Source: Apostichopus japonicus (taxonomy: Eukaryota > Echinodermata > Holothuroidea > Aspidochirotida > Stichopodidae). From it: a stretch of DNA of 64,000 nt. The notes under the pieces are model-generated. The model was not told the origin of the DNA. It searched no databases and worked only from the letters and a program-made list of their open reading frames with translations. The DNA is taken from the NCBI RefSeq assembly GCF_037975245.1, contig NC_092577.1, forward strand, positions 18,536,898-18,600,897. Reading direction: 5' to 3'. The translations under genes were made by a program, and so were the position numbers. Below, in pieces: positions 35,256-48,286 of this stretch (the stretch's first letter is position 1; every line of letters begins with the position of its first letter).

Positions 35256-36899
35256 CTGTTGAAATCTTTCCAAAAAAAATACACTAGACTGCTACAACTG
35301 CAGGTTACAATAGTGGTGAATTTCCTCGATTGGTAATTAAAAACATCACTTTGGCCCAGTGGAAATAACTTTTTGGGTATAAAATAAGTCATATAATAGT
35401 TGGTCGTCTTGAACTTGCAACAATTAACAATTAACTATATTTCCAACATACTGGTAATGTAACATACTCATTACCACTCATGCCAGAAGCCCAATGGCAG
35501 GATGAAAACTGGCAAGTTAAATAGTTCATATTTAGGAAAAGAAAAATTGAGGAATGAAAACCTTTCAATTGAAAGTTTGATTTGAACGGAGACAAACAGT
35601 TTTTCTAGTGCGCTGCAGAGTGCTATTTCTGCTGCTGTTTTTTCTATTTTGTCACCATGAGAGTCACAGACATGGTGATGTTTTGGTCAGTGATATTCTC
35701 AAAACCATTTCCTATGACATGATAATGCCATAAATACCATATTTTTCATTAAATAGATCCCTTATTTGTTTCACCGTCACTTTACTAGTAGACAATTCGG
35801 CCCACACTCCTGGATGTGTAATAAATATATGTAATAAATAATAAAAAAAAACACACATGACAAACATGTAAATAATGAAGCTGAAACATGTAAATAAAGA
35901 ATGTAAATAATGAAGAAAAAATAAAGGCTGACCCAGTGCTTCGTGAATTGTACAATATTTCTATTACTACTTGAGTGTGGTGCACTGTTTATTCTGTTTG
36001 AAACTGGGATGCAGTTTGAAGTCAAGATGTTGGACTGCCATCTGACATCTTCATTCACTAAGCAGTGGTGGGCTCTGTGGAAAATTGTTTACCACAGATA
36101 AGATATGAAAAGGAATAAACATCTTCAGGACATAAGAGTGTTGGCATTGACAAGCAGGAGATTTTGTCTAGGTTGCAAGGTTATGATCATGGAGACTCAT
36201 TGAACTTTACATTGAAGCTCAAGACATCTATCTACAAACTCTAGGAAGGCTATCAAGATTGTTTTAATATGACTATTACAATTCTTTGGACCCACTTACA
36301 AATTGATAAAGTGAATTTGGTGAAGAGCAAGGACAGAATGGCTAGGACAAAGGACTGTCATGAAGATTTTCGTCAGGGAATATGAAATTTATAGAAGAGG
36401 TGCGTAGAATGGCAATGCCTAAATAAATTAATAGCAACTTCAAAGAAATCTACTGCTGTATTACACTACCTAGTATATGTATCAATACATATTTGCAGGA
36501 AACCATCTTAACCGGACGTAAATGGACATAGTAGAATGTCAAAAATTAAACAGCGATTAAAACACACACAAAATATGTGCACTATAACCTCATCCCAAGG
36601 GAATTCAAACAACTCTCAGGCAAACCTCTGCATATACTTTTAAAACATGATTAAAGGTACTATTTTCTGAGTAAATTTTTTTCAACAGTATAATTTATCA
36701 AGAAATCTAGCCACCTTATATATTCATTTCATTGCAATGAGTTTACCTCTGTTAGAATGCCTCACATCTTACCAAGCCCTTGTTCAGACCCACCAAAGTA
36801 TTCGTCCCTTAGGGAGTGTGCCATTTCCAAGAAACCCTCTGTGGTTGGCATCACTTCCTTTTGGTGATCCATCTGTTTGTAATGAATAATTAATGCCAT

Positions 36900-39740
36900 T
36901 CAGAAAGTAGATATTCTCTTTTCATCCTTCATTCATAAAGTAAAATCACAATAATATGAAGATTTCCGTCTACAATCACTGTCAACCTTCATGTTTCAAC
37001 TGTTTATGTGATCACTAGGCTGAATACATTTGTTGCAACTGGACAATTTAGTCTTCATATTTCATTGCTGACTTAACCGATACATATCTTTATAGAGTAG
37101 TCACACTGAATGCAAACAGTTATCTGAGCGGGGACTTGCAGCACAGAGGGTTGTGTCTGAAGCGAACCGCGGGTGGCGGGGGAAATTACCGGGTTTTGGG
37201 TCCTTCGCTTCGAACTCATAAGTGATCAATGAGTCGGCAAGAGTGTTCTTGCGTTGAAACAACGGCTGACTTTTATTACAAACTCTACACAATATGAAAA
37301 TGAAAATATACAAATGAACAAATCATGATACATGACAGTACTTATTAAATGGCTTGATATAAAAAATGGCTCAAGGGTCTCTTTACTCTTATTAAAACTA
37401 TCCTTACTCGGGGAACAACCTATACTTGAAACTACGAAATATTCACAGAACCTATGCTCCAACTGTGAACTACCAATTACAGAACTCTTTCTGTACCATA
37501 AATACTCAAGCTACGAAATACCAATCTCGCAATAACTGCACGAAGTGTAAAATAAACAATGTAAAGTGAACATTATGAAATAATCTGCATAAATAATAAT
37601 AAACGTTTGCCAACAGGCGAGGAATTTAACACCTTCGTAATGGCCAGCCTATGGCAACACATGCCAGCTGCAACACATTATAGGCCTTTCCACCTAAACT
37701 GTTCCTAGACAAAAGGAATTTCTACCTCCTGAACCCACAAACTCTCAAGAGACTTGGCACTCTATAGCTGTCCGTGAAGGCTAAGATTAAAAGGACAAGC
37801 TCTGAGACAACTCTATAGTGACCAACAGTAACAATATGTTCAAGATACAAAATACAAATACGTACACTCTTTACACTGCGAGCAGTACAATACTCAAAAT
37901 ACAGGTACAATAATCAATAATCTCTCAATACAACTGAACTGTCAATACAGTACAATACACGTAACTGTTAATAACTTTCTGTATATAAACTAACCGGTAC
38001 TGTCACTCTACAGTATAAAGGTACGCAATACTAACAAGTGCTTCACGATACACAAGACACGCTATAAACCCATAGGACCGAGGTCCAAATACAACCTAAC
38101 ATACGTACAACCTAGTGAAGTACAACCTAGCCAGAGGGGCAACAATTACAACTACGATTCAATTAAATATTAATAAGGGTACGTACGGCATTTAACAATA
38201 ATATTATGTATTACTTAATCTCTAACTACACCGAGGTCAGCTCGCTCGCGAATAACAAGACGAAGGAGACTCTTCGCTCGCGGTACAGGAGGTCGCGTAC
38301 ATCGAGGACCCAATCGACGATAACCAGCTCGCTACAGTATTTAGGTATGATCCGCCATCTTGGAAACCAATGGCTTCGAGCCAGAAGCCGAACCATCCAA
38401 AAACCTGAGGCATCCTGTCTCTAAGAAGGGTGACATCTCCTCACGGACTCCAGATAGTAAAGATATGTTAAGTAAAATTAACAAATTACGAAAGGGATAA
38501 CGAGGCGATGCCCCGGAGCTCTGCAGGGACGATGCTGCCATTAAAACGACGTATACAGAACTGAAGAAACACGCGTGCAAACTAACGCTAACAAACTGAC
38601 TGTTACGGCATATTACATGATACATGTAAATACAACGGGTGTACACAACAAAATTTCACTTGACTACATGTCAAATCCCACATTGTGCCTGGCTCACCAA
38701 AGGCTGTCGTGCAGCTGTTGAATTTCTAGTTTGGCTTTGTTCTAGTGGTAAGTACCTAATTTCCATTGGGTTCATTTCCATGGTGTTCATTGTAGCAGGA
38801 AGGGATTCTTACAGACACACCCATTCCTCAAATACAACAAAATCACTTATTAAGCAATATAGATATGAACCAGGTACAGAAAGGGTCAATATGCTCTGTA
38901 ACAACTTTTCATCATAACACATTAGGGCAATACTTAAATATTGTATCATCATAATATATTTCATGACCAATGATCTATGATCAATAAATTGAAATAAAAT
39001 TTCATACAGCACTTTCAGAAGTCATTTTGGGGCAATATCTTCAGGCTAGCACAACGAACTGTGTGGCAATGATGGTACTTGTACAACATGAATCATAACG
39101 AGTACTATTTTTAAATAACTGTAATGCTGATAATGGTATAATGACATATGAAGATATCTTTCCCATTCCAATCAGCAATCTTTGAAATTGGGAATATTCT
39201 ATAGTCAGTGTATATTTGTAACAATGAACAACATGAGTTACATGTGATTTCAAACATGTTGAAGCATATGTCAGGAAATGCAATGCTTTATAGGCATGTT
39301 GATGTGCAAAATCTTTCAAAATTCTCATCATGAAATTATAGTCTTCAATTCTCATCTTAAACTTTAAACAGAAATGTATTTACCAAACGCTTCATCTTCC
39401 TCAGGTTTGCTTGTTAGTTCTTTAATACTTGAAACAAAAAAGAGGATATTGTGAATCCTGAACAAAACTAAAGATGTAAGCGGTCAATCAACCTTCCTAA
39501 TGCTACATTTGTAAGAAACTTTCAGTACAGCTACAGTATGTAACGTAAATGAGGGGATCAAAACCATAGTGGGCTAACCCACATTCTGGTCAAATTGAGT
39601 TATTTCGCATTATTGCCCACTACTACATCTGTTCTATCTATTTCCAGCAAAGTAGGAAACAAAAAGTTTCATAGCGCCCTCCGTTTCCTAAAATTCGTCT
39701 TCTGAAATTTAACTGGAACTAATGTAGAGCCATAGTGGGC
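36900..39740. other. Non-coding, AC-rich stretch
   Basis: 37250-38200 is rich in short TACAATAC / AACTGT words, and 38220-38450 is GC-richer (CTCGCTCGCG) with a CCGCCATCTTGG word. I see no recognisable gene or complete element. Confidence 0.5.
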
Positions 39741-39749
39741 TATGCCACA

Positions 39750-40799
39750 TGTTACGAGGGCCCATTGTAGCCTAACGCTGGTCACTGCTAATGAGAAACC
39801 TAATGTTATAATGTGGAGAGTAATTGAAATTGCCTACGTGATAAATCAGTATTTGAGAAATAAGGTCGGGTTACCGTGTCACAATGTTATAATACACGAT
39901 TGTTCTGGTATATTCCTTATGATGACGCGCTGGTCTCGGGTTAACGTCGGTTTACGTGGAATCGCGTGTAAGCTGTGCACGGCATCTTCGTGGATTCTCT
40001 GGAATGTTCGCGAGTGATGCAAAGGACTTCCGCGATTAGAGAAACCGGGTCGCGTTGTTACTCAGGTGTATCGAGAGAGATCTGGAGGATTCTTGACATG
40101 GCGAATCGTATATAAGCCCGCCCAGATCGGAGAGTTACATATCGTCAGTGCTCAACTGCCAGTAGTTTCTGAAGGATTGAGATATCGATAACAAGATTGA
40201 TTCTACACTTCCATTCAGAAGTTTGAAGAGGACTTTGCTGTGAAAGTACAGTTTTTCAGTCTTTATTTCGGAGAAGGTGAAGAATTTCTGTCCGTTGAGG
40301 AAGTTCGTTACGCCAGGAGTTGGTGGCTATAAAGCTGATTTTGGACTGACTCTGGTAATATTTATAGTCGGCGAGAAGTTCGACTTGTGCTTCACTCTAT
40401 TGTGGCTGGAAGTCCGTCTTCTATTTTGGAGCATCGCCGGAAAGAAGGTGACTGCTGTTTCTGGGATCGCGAGAAACTTCGTCGAGGACCAGTGAATTTC
40501 GCGGTACAACGGACCGAGAATCGTCGTCATCAAGGTCGTGGCCGCTGAGGGATATCGCCGTTGGAAGAGACCAGCGTGTTTTAAAGTGTATACTATCTTC
40601 TTAAGTTTGTGAGTAATTTTCTATATATTTGTAATTACCACTTGTTGTTGTTGGTTCAGACTCCATTGTTCAATATAGTTTACGTTCTCATTTTAAATCT
40701 CTCGACTCGTCAATTTGTCTGTGTTCCTTACGGAGACGAACCCAGGCTTGTGTCTCGTTAAAAATTAGTTATCGAGACCTCTCGTATTCCAACGTAACA
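39750..40799 (+). mobile_element. Solo LTR, ~1.05 kb
   Basis: The stretch begins TGTTACGAGG and ends CAACGTAACA, so TGTTACG and CGTAACA are 7-base inverted ends. CACA flanks both sides (39746-39749 and 40800-40803). A TATATAAG box and a TCAGT start-type sequence lie in the expected order. No internal retrotransposon sequence adjoins it, so it is a solo LTR left by LTR-LTR recombination. Family unknown. Confidence 0.7.
40109..40149 (+). promoter_or_regulatory. LTR core promoter (TATA and initiator)
   Basis: TATATAAG (40109-40116) is followed, 36 bases from its first base, by ATCGTCAGTGC with the TCAGT initiator (40145-40149). This spacing is normal for RNA polymerase II. The promoter points at the gene starting at 40825. 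Confidence 0.55.
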
Positions 40800-40824
40800 C
40801 ACATGTATTCAATGAGTTGAGGGT

Positions 40825-43800
40825 ATGGCTTCTACATCTCGGTGTCAAACGGTCTTGCGGAATACAGATGAAGTTGTCAATCTCCAGGAAATCGATAACA
40901 GAGACTCTTCTGACGTAACAGGGAAAATACGAACGACGAATCCGTAGATACGGAAGATGATGCAGAAGGTGAGCTTGCAGAAGGTGAGCAAACTTGTGAA
41001 ATTCACACCCTTCTTTTGCATGTCACTCTTCAATGGCAATATTGTGCAGGTAGCAGTTCCACAAAGTAATCACTTATACGGTAATAGGCCTAGCCTAACA
41101 TCATGACTGTTTGAAGATATCTTTACTATGATGATATTAGTAATTGGGAATGAAATAAAAATCCTCACAATCTAATGTTTAATTTTAGAATTATTTCGTT
41201 ATTATTCCAGGCCTGCCTAAACTGCAGAAGTGGGATAGCCCACTATGGCTCCCATGTTCTAATTTCGAAGAACTAAAGCTTACTGAGCACACATTCATGG
41301 CTTGGTATGTCAACAGAGCTGAACCTGACAGGTCAGTCATCGGTATTTTAACCAGGGTAGATCTGCCAGTTGATTACTCTGCATTTCCCCAGGGCGGCGG
41401 GGGAGGAGAGGGGTGCATGGGGGAAACAGTTTGTTGATGTAAATAGTTCCACAACTTCCAGTGCCCTGTGTGAATACAGCACATGGAAAGGGTTTGATTC
41501 CCTTATGAGAGCACTAACTCGAAAGTATAACAACATGTGCACATCATCGATGAAATTCATCCTATCTTTTCAGATCCAGACTGGGAAGACTGTGGTCCAT
41601 CGCATCGAGGACGAAAACGATCACGAAATAGATAGATAGTTTATTCAGCCACATGCATAAAAATACAATGGAAATTGTTGAAAACACAAGAGCTCTAAAA
41701 CAGACATGAAATTGAAACGCAAAACGATGAAACACATATAAAAAGTGATGTTGCATGAGTAATAAATACCGGTAGGCTATCGACAATGGTATAAAAACAT
41801 TGCGATAAAAGTGACGATGTAAAAAAGTACGAATGATAAGAAATATGTACGGCAAGAACCATAAAATGTATACTAGTACGATAAACAGAGCGCTAAGTCA
41901 ATAAAACAGAATTCAGAACAAATAAGACATAAGATACAGGGAGTAATAGCGACTATGATGCGCATTGAAAATCTTCACTGCAGATGGATAAAAACTGTTG
42001 GTAAAACGCTTCCAACCTCTAAAAAAAGGTAGTAATCTATTTCCTGAGAAAAGGACATTGAAATGCACAAATGCTGGGTGGGAATGGTCTTTCATAATAC
42101 AGTCTACACGCCTCAGTGCTCGCTCCTGATATAGTGAATGGAGGGACGGTAGACTAGTGCCAATTATACGCTCAGCACTCCTGATAACTGACTGAAGTTT
42201 CCCTAGATCCCTCTGACTCACACGACTAAACCAGACTAAAATGTTTGTAGTTAAAATACTCTCTATAATTGCACGATAGAAATTCACTAAAATAAAATCA
42301 CTAACACCATAAGATTTAAGAGTCCGTAAAAAGAATAGTCTCTGACGTCCCTTCTTCAATATTTCATGTGAATTTTCATTCCAAGACAAATTTTCCATAA
42401 TGAATGTGCCTAATAATTTAAATGGGTGCACCTGCTCTACAGCAGAACCATTTATGATCAGAGGGTCCTTTGTATTTTTGTTACGCCTAAAGTCCACAAT
42501 CAGTTCCTTGGTTTTGTTCACATTAAGAGTTAAGTTGTTATCGTGGTACCAGTTCACCAGAAGGTTTACCTCATCACGGTAGTGGCTTTCATCGTCATCT
42601 GTGATCAGGCCAGTCACTGTGGTGTCGTCTGCAAATTTGATGATCCGCGAGTTTGGGTGGACGGCTGCACAATCATGTGTGAACAGGGAGTACAGCAGTG
42701 GCGAAAGTACACACCCCTGTGGGGTGCCCGTGTTGAGAACGACAGCCGCTGAATAATTGTTACCGACCCTCACAGTCTGTTTGCGTTCCAGAAGGAAATC
42801 CAGGATCCAATTACAAATTGAAGGAGGGAATTTCAAATGTTCCAATAATTTAAAATGTAACTGTGAAGGAATAATAGTGTTAAAAGCTGAGCTATAATCG
42901 ATAAAAAGTACGCGGGCGTAGGAACACTTCCTCTCCAGGTAGCCAGGGTCCCATGTAACCATATAGAAATAGCGTCTTCAACCGATCTGTTCGTGCGATA
43001 GGCGAATTGCGAGCGATCAAAACCTTCGGGTAAAAGTGATTTGATAAAAGAAAGGATAAAACGTTCAAATGTTTTCATCGGTACAGATGTAAGCGCGACC
43101 GGTCGATAGTCGTTCAAGCCAGATACTTTGCCCTTCTTTGGGATGGGTACTATGGTGGCATCTTTGAATGACCGGGGTACTTCTGACGTGCTCAGCGACC
43201 AATTGAATATGTCAGTGTAGACGCCAGCAAGTTGTGCGGCGCATATTTTGAGCAGTTTTGGAGTGATGCCATCGGGTCCTGGTGCTTTCCGTTCGTTGAG
43301 TCGTTTGAAATTGTTCCTCACCGAGGTTACATCGATGACAAATGGCGCGGTGACATCTGTGTTGTCGGCTGGAGATGGTTGGCTGTTATTATCTTTGTCA
43401 AAAACCGCGTATAAAATTCGTTCAGCTTGTCTGGCAGCTCTGCGTCATCACTATCCGCTGACCTCTTCACCCCTTTGTAGTTGGTAATCTCCCCGATGTT
43501 CGCCCATGCTTCTCTCGGGTTTACAGTATCAAACTTTTGCTCAATCAGTTCCTTTTGTGCTCTTTTCGCGTTCCTTATGGCTCTCCTGAGGTCAGACTTG
43601 GCGAGGTGGTATCTATCTGGATCAGTGGTCTTAGTCCGATAAGCTTCATCCTTGGCCTTTATTTTTGCTTTGACAGCTTTGTCACACCACGGTTTGTTGT
43701 TTGGGTATATTGTATGACAGTCTTAGTTGGTATACAAATGTCCTGGCAGAACTTGATGTACGCAGTCACCGTATTTGTGAATGAATGCAAATCATTATCC

Positions 43801-46800
43801 TCTTGGAACAAATCCCAATTCGTGTCATCAAAACAATCCTGTAGTTTATCGATCGCTTCCCGAGTCCATACTTCGACCGTTCTTTTCGTTCTAAGTAGCA
43901 CTGTGTTGTGATCAGAGTTAACGATAGCAGCTCGCGGGACTGACTTGTATACATTCTTTACTTTACAGTAACAGTGATCTAGGATGTTGTTGCCGCGAGT
44001 GGCACATGTCACATGCTGCTTCAATTCGGGCATTGAGTTCCTCAGATTAGCGTGATTAAAATCCCCCACAACAATAGACGTGTTTGGGTCGGAGTTCTCA
44101 CAATTGGAAATCATCCCTCGCAGGCTTTCTGTTGCTATGGTTGCATCGGCGCGAGGATGTATGTAAACCGCTATCAGAGTCACTGATGAAAACTCACGGG
44201 GGATGTAGAACGGCCTACACTTGATCATGATATGTTCCATATCCGGGGTGGTTCCTTGGGAAATTATCCTTACGTCCTTACACCAATTATTGTTGATGAG
44301 GAAGCAAACTCCACCGCCCTGAGACTTCCCCGTAATCTGTCGATCCCGATCATGTCGATAGATTGTGAACCCCGGTGGTTGCAATAAACAGTCAGGGTGA
44401 TCTGTGGTGAGCCAGGTTTCAGTTAAACAAAACAGATTGCAGTCGGCATAATGACGGAAGTTTGCGATTCTCGAAAATAACTCACCCGTCTTGTTGAAAA
44501 GTCTCTGCACGTTCACTAAGATAATACTAGGTACTGGAGTGTTCTGATGTCTGCGACGAAGTTTTACTAGTTTGCCACCTCTCCTGCCCCGCGTACGTGT
44601 AGGCCTAACGTTAGGCTTAGGCTCATTCCAAGGGGCATCGGTTGGCCAGTCCACAGAAAACTTACTTTCGTTGAGTCCGAAACCGTCGGATTGCGAGAAA
44701 GGATCCTGGCGTAATCGTAATAAATCTTCTCTGGAATATTGCAGGAAAGTGGACAATACAGATGAAATGACGACATGAAATAACATTAAAAACAGTAGAG
44801 CTCTAGTGACCGTGTCGCTCTTGATCAGCGCCATCATGACATTTGTTGTAAACTGAAAAAAAAAACATCACAAAGCGTAAACGTGCAGCAGGCGAAGAGA
44901 ATTTTGGGGCTACCAACAAGGTTGCGCCTGCTAAGTCAGTACCACTGGATGGATGTGGATGTGCAAAGCGTGCTCTGCGAAGATCAGCCAAGAGAGAAGG
45001 CAGCAAATATTTCAATCTTATCATAGCATGGACTTGATAGTCAGAGGGAATTTATTGGAGGGTATAAGGATGTATCACCTAAAGGCATCCATAGTTTTCT
45101 CCTTGGTGGGCAGAAGATAAACAACTGCCCATAGTAACAACCCAGTGACCTTTGACATGGGTCCATTACATCATCCTTGTTTAGATCATGGTGTGTCACA
45201 TGGTCACAAAGGACACCATTGTTTTACTTTGGTTTATTTTTGGAATGAACAAGTCCAGACCTGTTGGGGAGGAGAGATTGGGAGGGGGGGGGGGAAGAAG
45301 GTGAGAGGGAGAGTGTAATTAACTTTGGCAGAGGGTGGACTGCAGCTAGGGAGGAGAGAAGCAGTATTTTCCTATACTTTTGTCAGATGATTATGTAGAG
45401 ATTTTCAATAAATTAGATATGTAGCATTTACCCTATTATTGGTGTTCATCTCCATTTCTTTTGTGTGCGAATTCAACATTCTCAACCCAATGTTCCAGGT
45501 GGGAACATTATGACAGAGGGGGAGTTAAGCAGAAACCTGTTGCCAGAAAATACACAAGAGATGAAGCAAGTCGAAGAAACAGTACAAAGGTATTTTCTTT
45601 CTTTCATGCGGACAACAACAATTGGGTAGTCTGCAAGAAGATTTTCATGAGTACCTTACAAATTTCAAATGGCTTCATTGATAGAGTAATGAAACAAGTC
45701 AAGGAAACCGGTACTACGCAGCCTGATAAGAGAGGGAAAGACGTCCCAGGCAATAAAACTAATGAGGAAGACTCGACGTATTTGAAAAACTTCATAAAGA
45801 GTATTCCTGTTTACCAGTCCCATTACTCCAGGAAAGACAACCCCGACCGCATGTATTTTCCCCCTGGACTGAATGCCCGAATACTGTATGACTTATATGC
45901 ACAGAAGTGTACAGAGGATGGAAGAGTCCCGCTTAAGATCTGGAACTTTAGGCATGTTTTAAACTATCACTTCAACATCGCTTTCCACAGTCCCCTGTCA
46001 GACACATGCAAAATGTGTGACACTTATGCTGCACAAGAGAAATTACTGGCCAGTCACGATAACCAACAAGAACTTAAATTGAAAACAATGAAAGATCTCC
46101 ATTTAAGGAAAGCCCAGGCTGCCCGTGATGACTCTGATCATAACAAACATGCTACCAAGGATCATCCGAACTTGACCTTTTTGACATTTGACTTGATAAA
46201 GACACTGCCAACGCCTATAGTGCCTACTGGAATAGTTTACTACAAGAGACAGCTATGGACATTCAACTTTGGCATCCGTGATGCATGAAGTGGTAATGGC
46301 TACATGTACGTATGGAACGAATCGATTGGTTCCAGGGGCCCAGAGAAATTGCTTCCTGCGTTTATGAAGCATATGACAAGTCAACCAATCATCCCCAACC
46401 TTGTTGTGTATAGCGACAGCTGTGGAGGACAAAACCGAAACATCCGTCTAGCGTCTTTCTGGTTTCATGTAGTTTTTAAACCCTGCAAATTCCAGTTACC
46501 ACAATTAATCAAAAAATTTAGGTTCCGGGTCATAGTTTTATGGACAGCGACAGAGATTTTGGAGTCATCGAGAAGGCAAAGAAGGCCACCCCTACATCAT
46601 AGTTCCTGACGAGTGGACTACCCTGATCAAAAATGCCAAACAGAAAAACAACAAGTTTATTGTGACGTCTCTTACATCTCAGGATATCACTGACACCACC
46701 CCATTTGAAGATGCAATCACTAATCGGAAGCATGGCGCACAGAAGGTGAACTGGTTGAAGATCCAGTGGATGAGGAGCACAGACCCATTCAAGTACTCAA

Positions 46801-47103
46801 ACCAACAGTTGGGTGATTTCCGAGGCATCGATCTGAAGAAAAGGTTAGCTCGTGGTCGTCCATCCAATCCTGAGACACTTGGGGAGATAGCACCCTCCAT
46901 CCTATATCCTGATGGGAGAGCCATCCAGGAGGCGAAGTACAAAGACCTACCCCCTCACCCCCCCTGTACACCACAGGTTCTATCAGACCCTGAGACATGC
47001 ATCAGCAGCAGTGGACAGTGATGCTCTTGAAGGGTACAGGAATGAAGGGGAAAGACCGGGTGTCTCCCGCCTTTCACCCACGCTGTTAAACCCCATAGTA
47101 TAG
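40825..47103 (+). pseudogene. DDE-transposase-like spliced gene (YSDSCGGQN family), broken
   Basis: Exon 1 (ATG 40825 to 40968) reads MASTSRCQTVLRNTDEVV and ends acidic DTEDDAEG before GTGAGC. Exon 2 (41211-41342) reads LPKLQKWDSPLWLP and EHTFMAWYVNRAEPDRSVI. Exon 3 (from 41574) reads DPDWEDCGPSHRGRKRSRN and is cut by a Rex1-like LINE. The sequence resumes at 44867 (ITKRKRAAGEENFG, CGCAKRALRR). The main part (45499 onward) has ARKYTRDEASRRN, CDTYAAQEK, TFDLIKTLPTP, YYKRQLWTFNFGI, VVYSDSCGGQNRN and DSDRDFGVIEKAKK. I know this as a multi-copy, uncharacterised invertebrate family. The three conserved acidic positions (TFDL, YSDS, GVIE) suggest a DDE transposase. Defects: a frameshift in exon 1, TGA in place of a Cys codon (46286-46288), and frameshifts near 46520, 46605 and 46950. 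Confidence 0.65.
41630..44862 (-). mobile_element. Rex1-like LINE, nearly full ORF2
   Basis: The minus-strand ORF starts at 44837. The endonuclease (SIILVNVQRLFN, FCLTETWLTTDHPD, SIVVGDFNHANLR, VNSDHNTVLL) runs to about 43660. After a frame change comes the RT (ERKAPGPDGITPKLLK, DYRPVALTSVPMKTFER), another frame change near 42950, then FIDYSSAFNTIIPSQL, GTPQGCVLSPLLYSLFTHDC and the catalytic FADDTTV, ending at 41913. The 3' end reads AATAAACTATCTATCTA, a short tetranucleotide tail typical of Rex1/Babar elements. Only two or three frame breaks make it a relatively young copy. It lies inside exon 3 of the DDE-like gene. Confidence 0.85.
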
Positions 47104-47119
47104 ATGTGTGCCTAACCCC

Positions 47120-47590
47120 CCTCCCCCCATATTGCACTTCACATATTGCTACTGCACACTACCCACCTCCCATATTGTTACTGGACACTGCCCAACCTCC
47201 CCCAGATCATCTACCCCACACTGTCCACCCCTCACCCATATTGCTACTGCACACTGCCCACCCCAACTTTGCTACTCCACACTGTCCACCACCACATTAC
47301 TACACACTGCCCACCCACCCATATCGCTACTGCACACTGACCATCCCGAACATTGAACTACTCCACACTGGCCATCCCCCCAACATCGCTACCCCACCCT
47401 CATTGTTACTCCACACTGCCCACCCCTACATTGCTACTACACACTGCGTATCCCCCACATTGCTGCTCCACACTCCCCCTCCCCATTGCTACTTCACACT
47501 GGCCTTCCCCCAACATTGCCACCCCCACCCCATTGCTACTCCACACTGCCCGCCCCCATTGCTTCAACACACTGCCCATGCCCCCACACT
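47120..47590. repeat. Minisatellite, ~25-bp unit
   Basis: The repeated unit is approximately CCCCATTGCTACTCCACACT followed by GCCCACC, with many variants. It lies just behind the DDE-like gene. The long Pro/His/Thr-rich reading frames here are products of the repeat. Confidence 0.9.
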
Positions 47591-47700
47591 TCATACAAAC
47601 AATACAAGTTATGACTCTTGTTCATGTGGCTTAGCCCACTATGGTTTTGAGCCCTTCAAATTACACTCTCATTACAAACCAAACCAAGCTAAATTCTATT

Positions 47701-47954
47701 TCACTTAAGTGGAATTGCATTCCACTTAAGTGGAATGTCCTGTCTATTTCACTTAAGTGGAATTGTATTCTACTTAAGTGGAATACAATTCCACTTAGTG
47801 GAATTGTATTCTACTTAAGTGGAATTGTATTTCACTTAAGTAGAATACAATTCCACTAAGTGGAATGTCCTGTCTATTTCACTTAAGTGGAATACAATTC
47901 CACTTAGTGGAATTGTATTCTACCTAAGTGGAATACGATTCCACTTAAGTGGAA
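47701..47954. repeat. Palindromic CACTTAAGTG array, first block
   Basis: The block holds about ten copies of TTCCACTTAAGTGGAA and variants (CTACTTAAGTAG, CCACTTAGTGG), spaced by TTGTA or TACAA. Every unit is itself a palindrome, so both strands read nearly alike. Confidence 0.95.
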
Positions 47955-48286
47955 ATATCGGCTGTCCATCGGGATCCAGCTAGCACTTAACATCCGTGCA
48001 AGGTGTTTACGTACGTACCTGACGAATACCATTACCAAAATAAAGCCATGTCAAATACATTATAAGTGGTTGGAGCTACAGCCGAAAACGCATTGACAAG
48101 GGCAAGAAAACGTTTTACTTTTTGTGGATTTTGGGTTTTGGATGGAATGTTTTATTTCGTCAAAAGTTTCACTATCTAAAAAGTTACGAATTCTGCCTAT
48201 GTTACTTAAACAAGATGTACGTCGCCTCTGTTGTGCATCATACTGATTGTTCCCCTGTGCAAGTGAGGAAACAACACTTCGAACAA

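Noticed and set aside
47106-47708. 200-residue His/Pro/Thr-rich protein
   Set aside because: The reading frame lies on a minisatellite, and several frames are open for the same reason.
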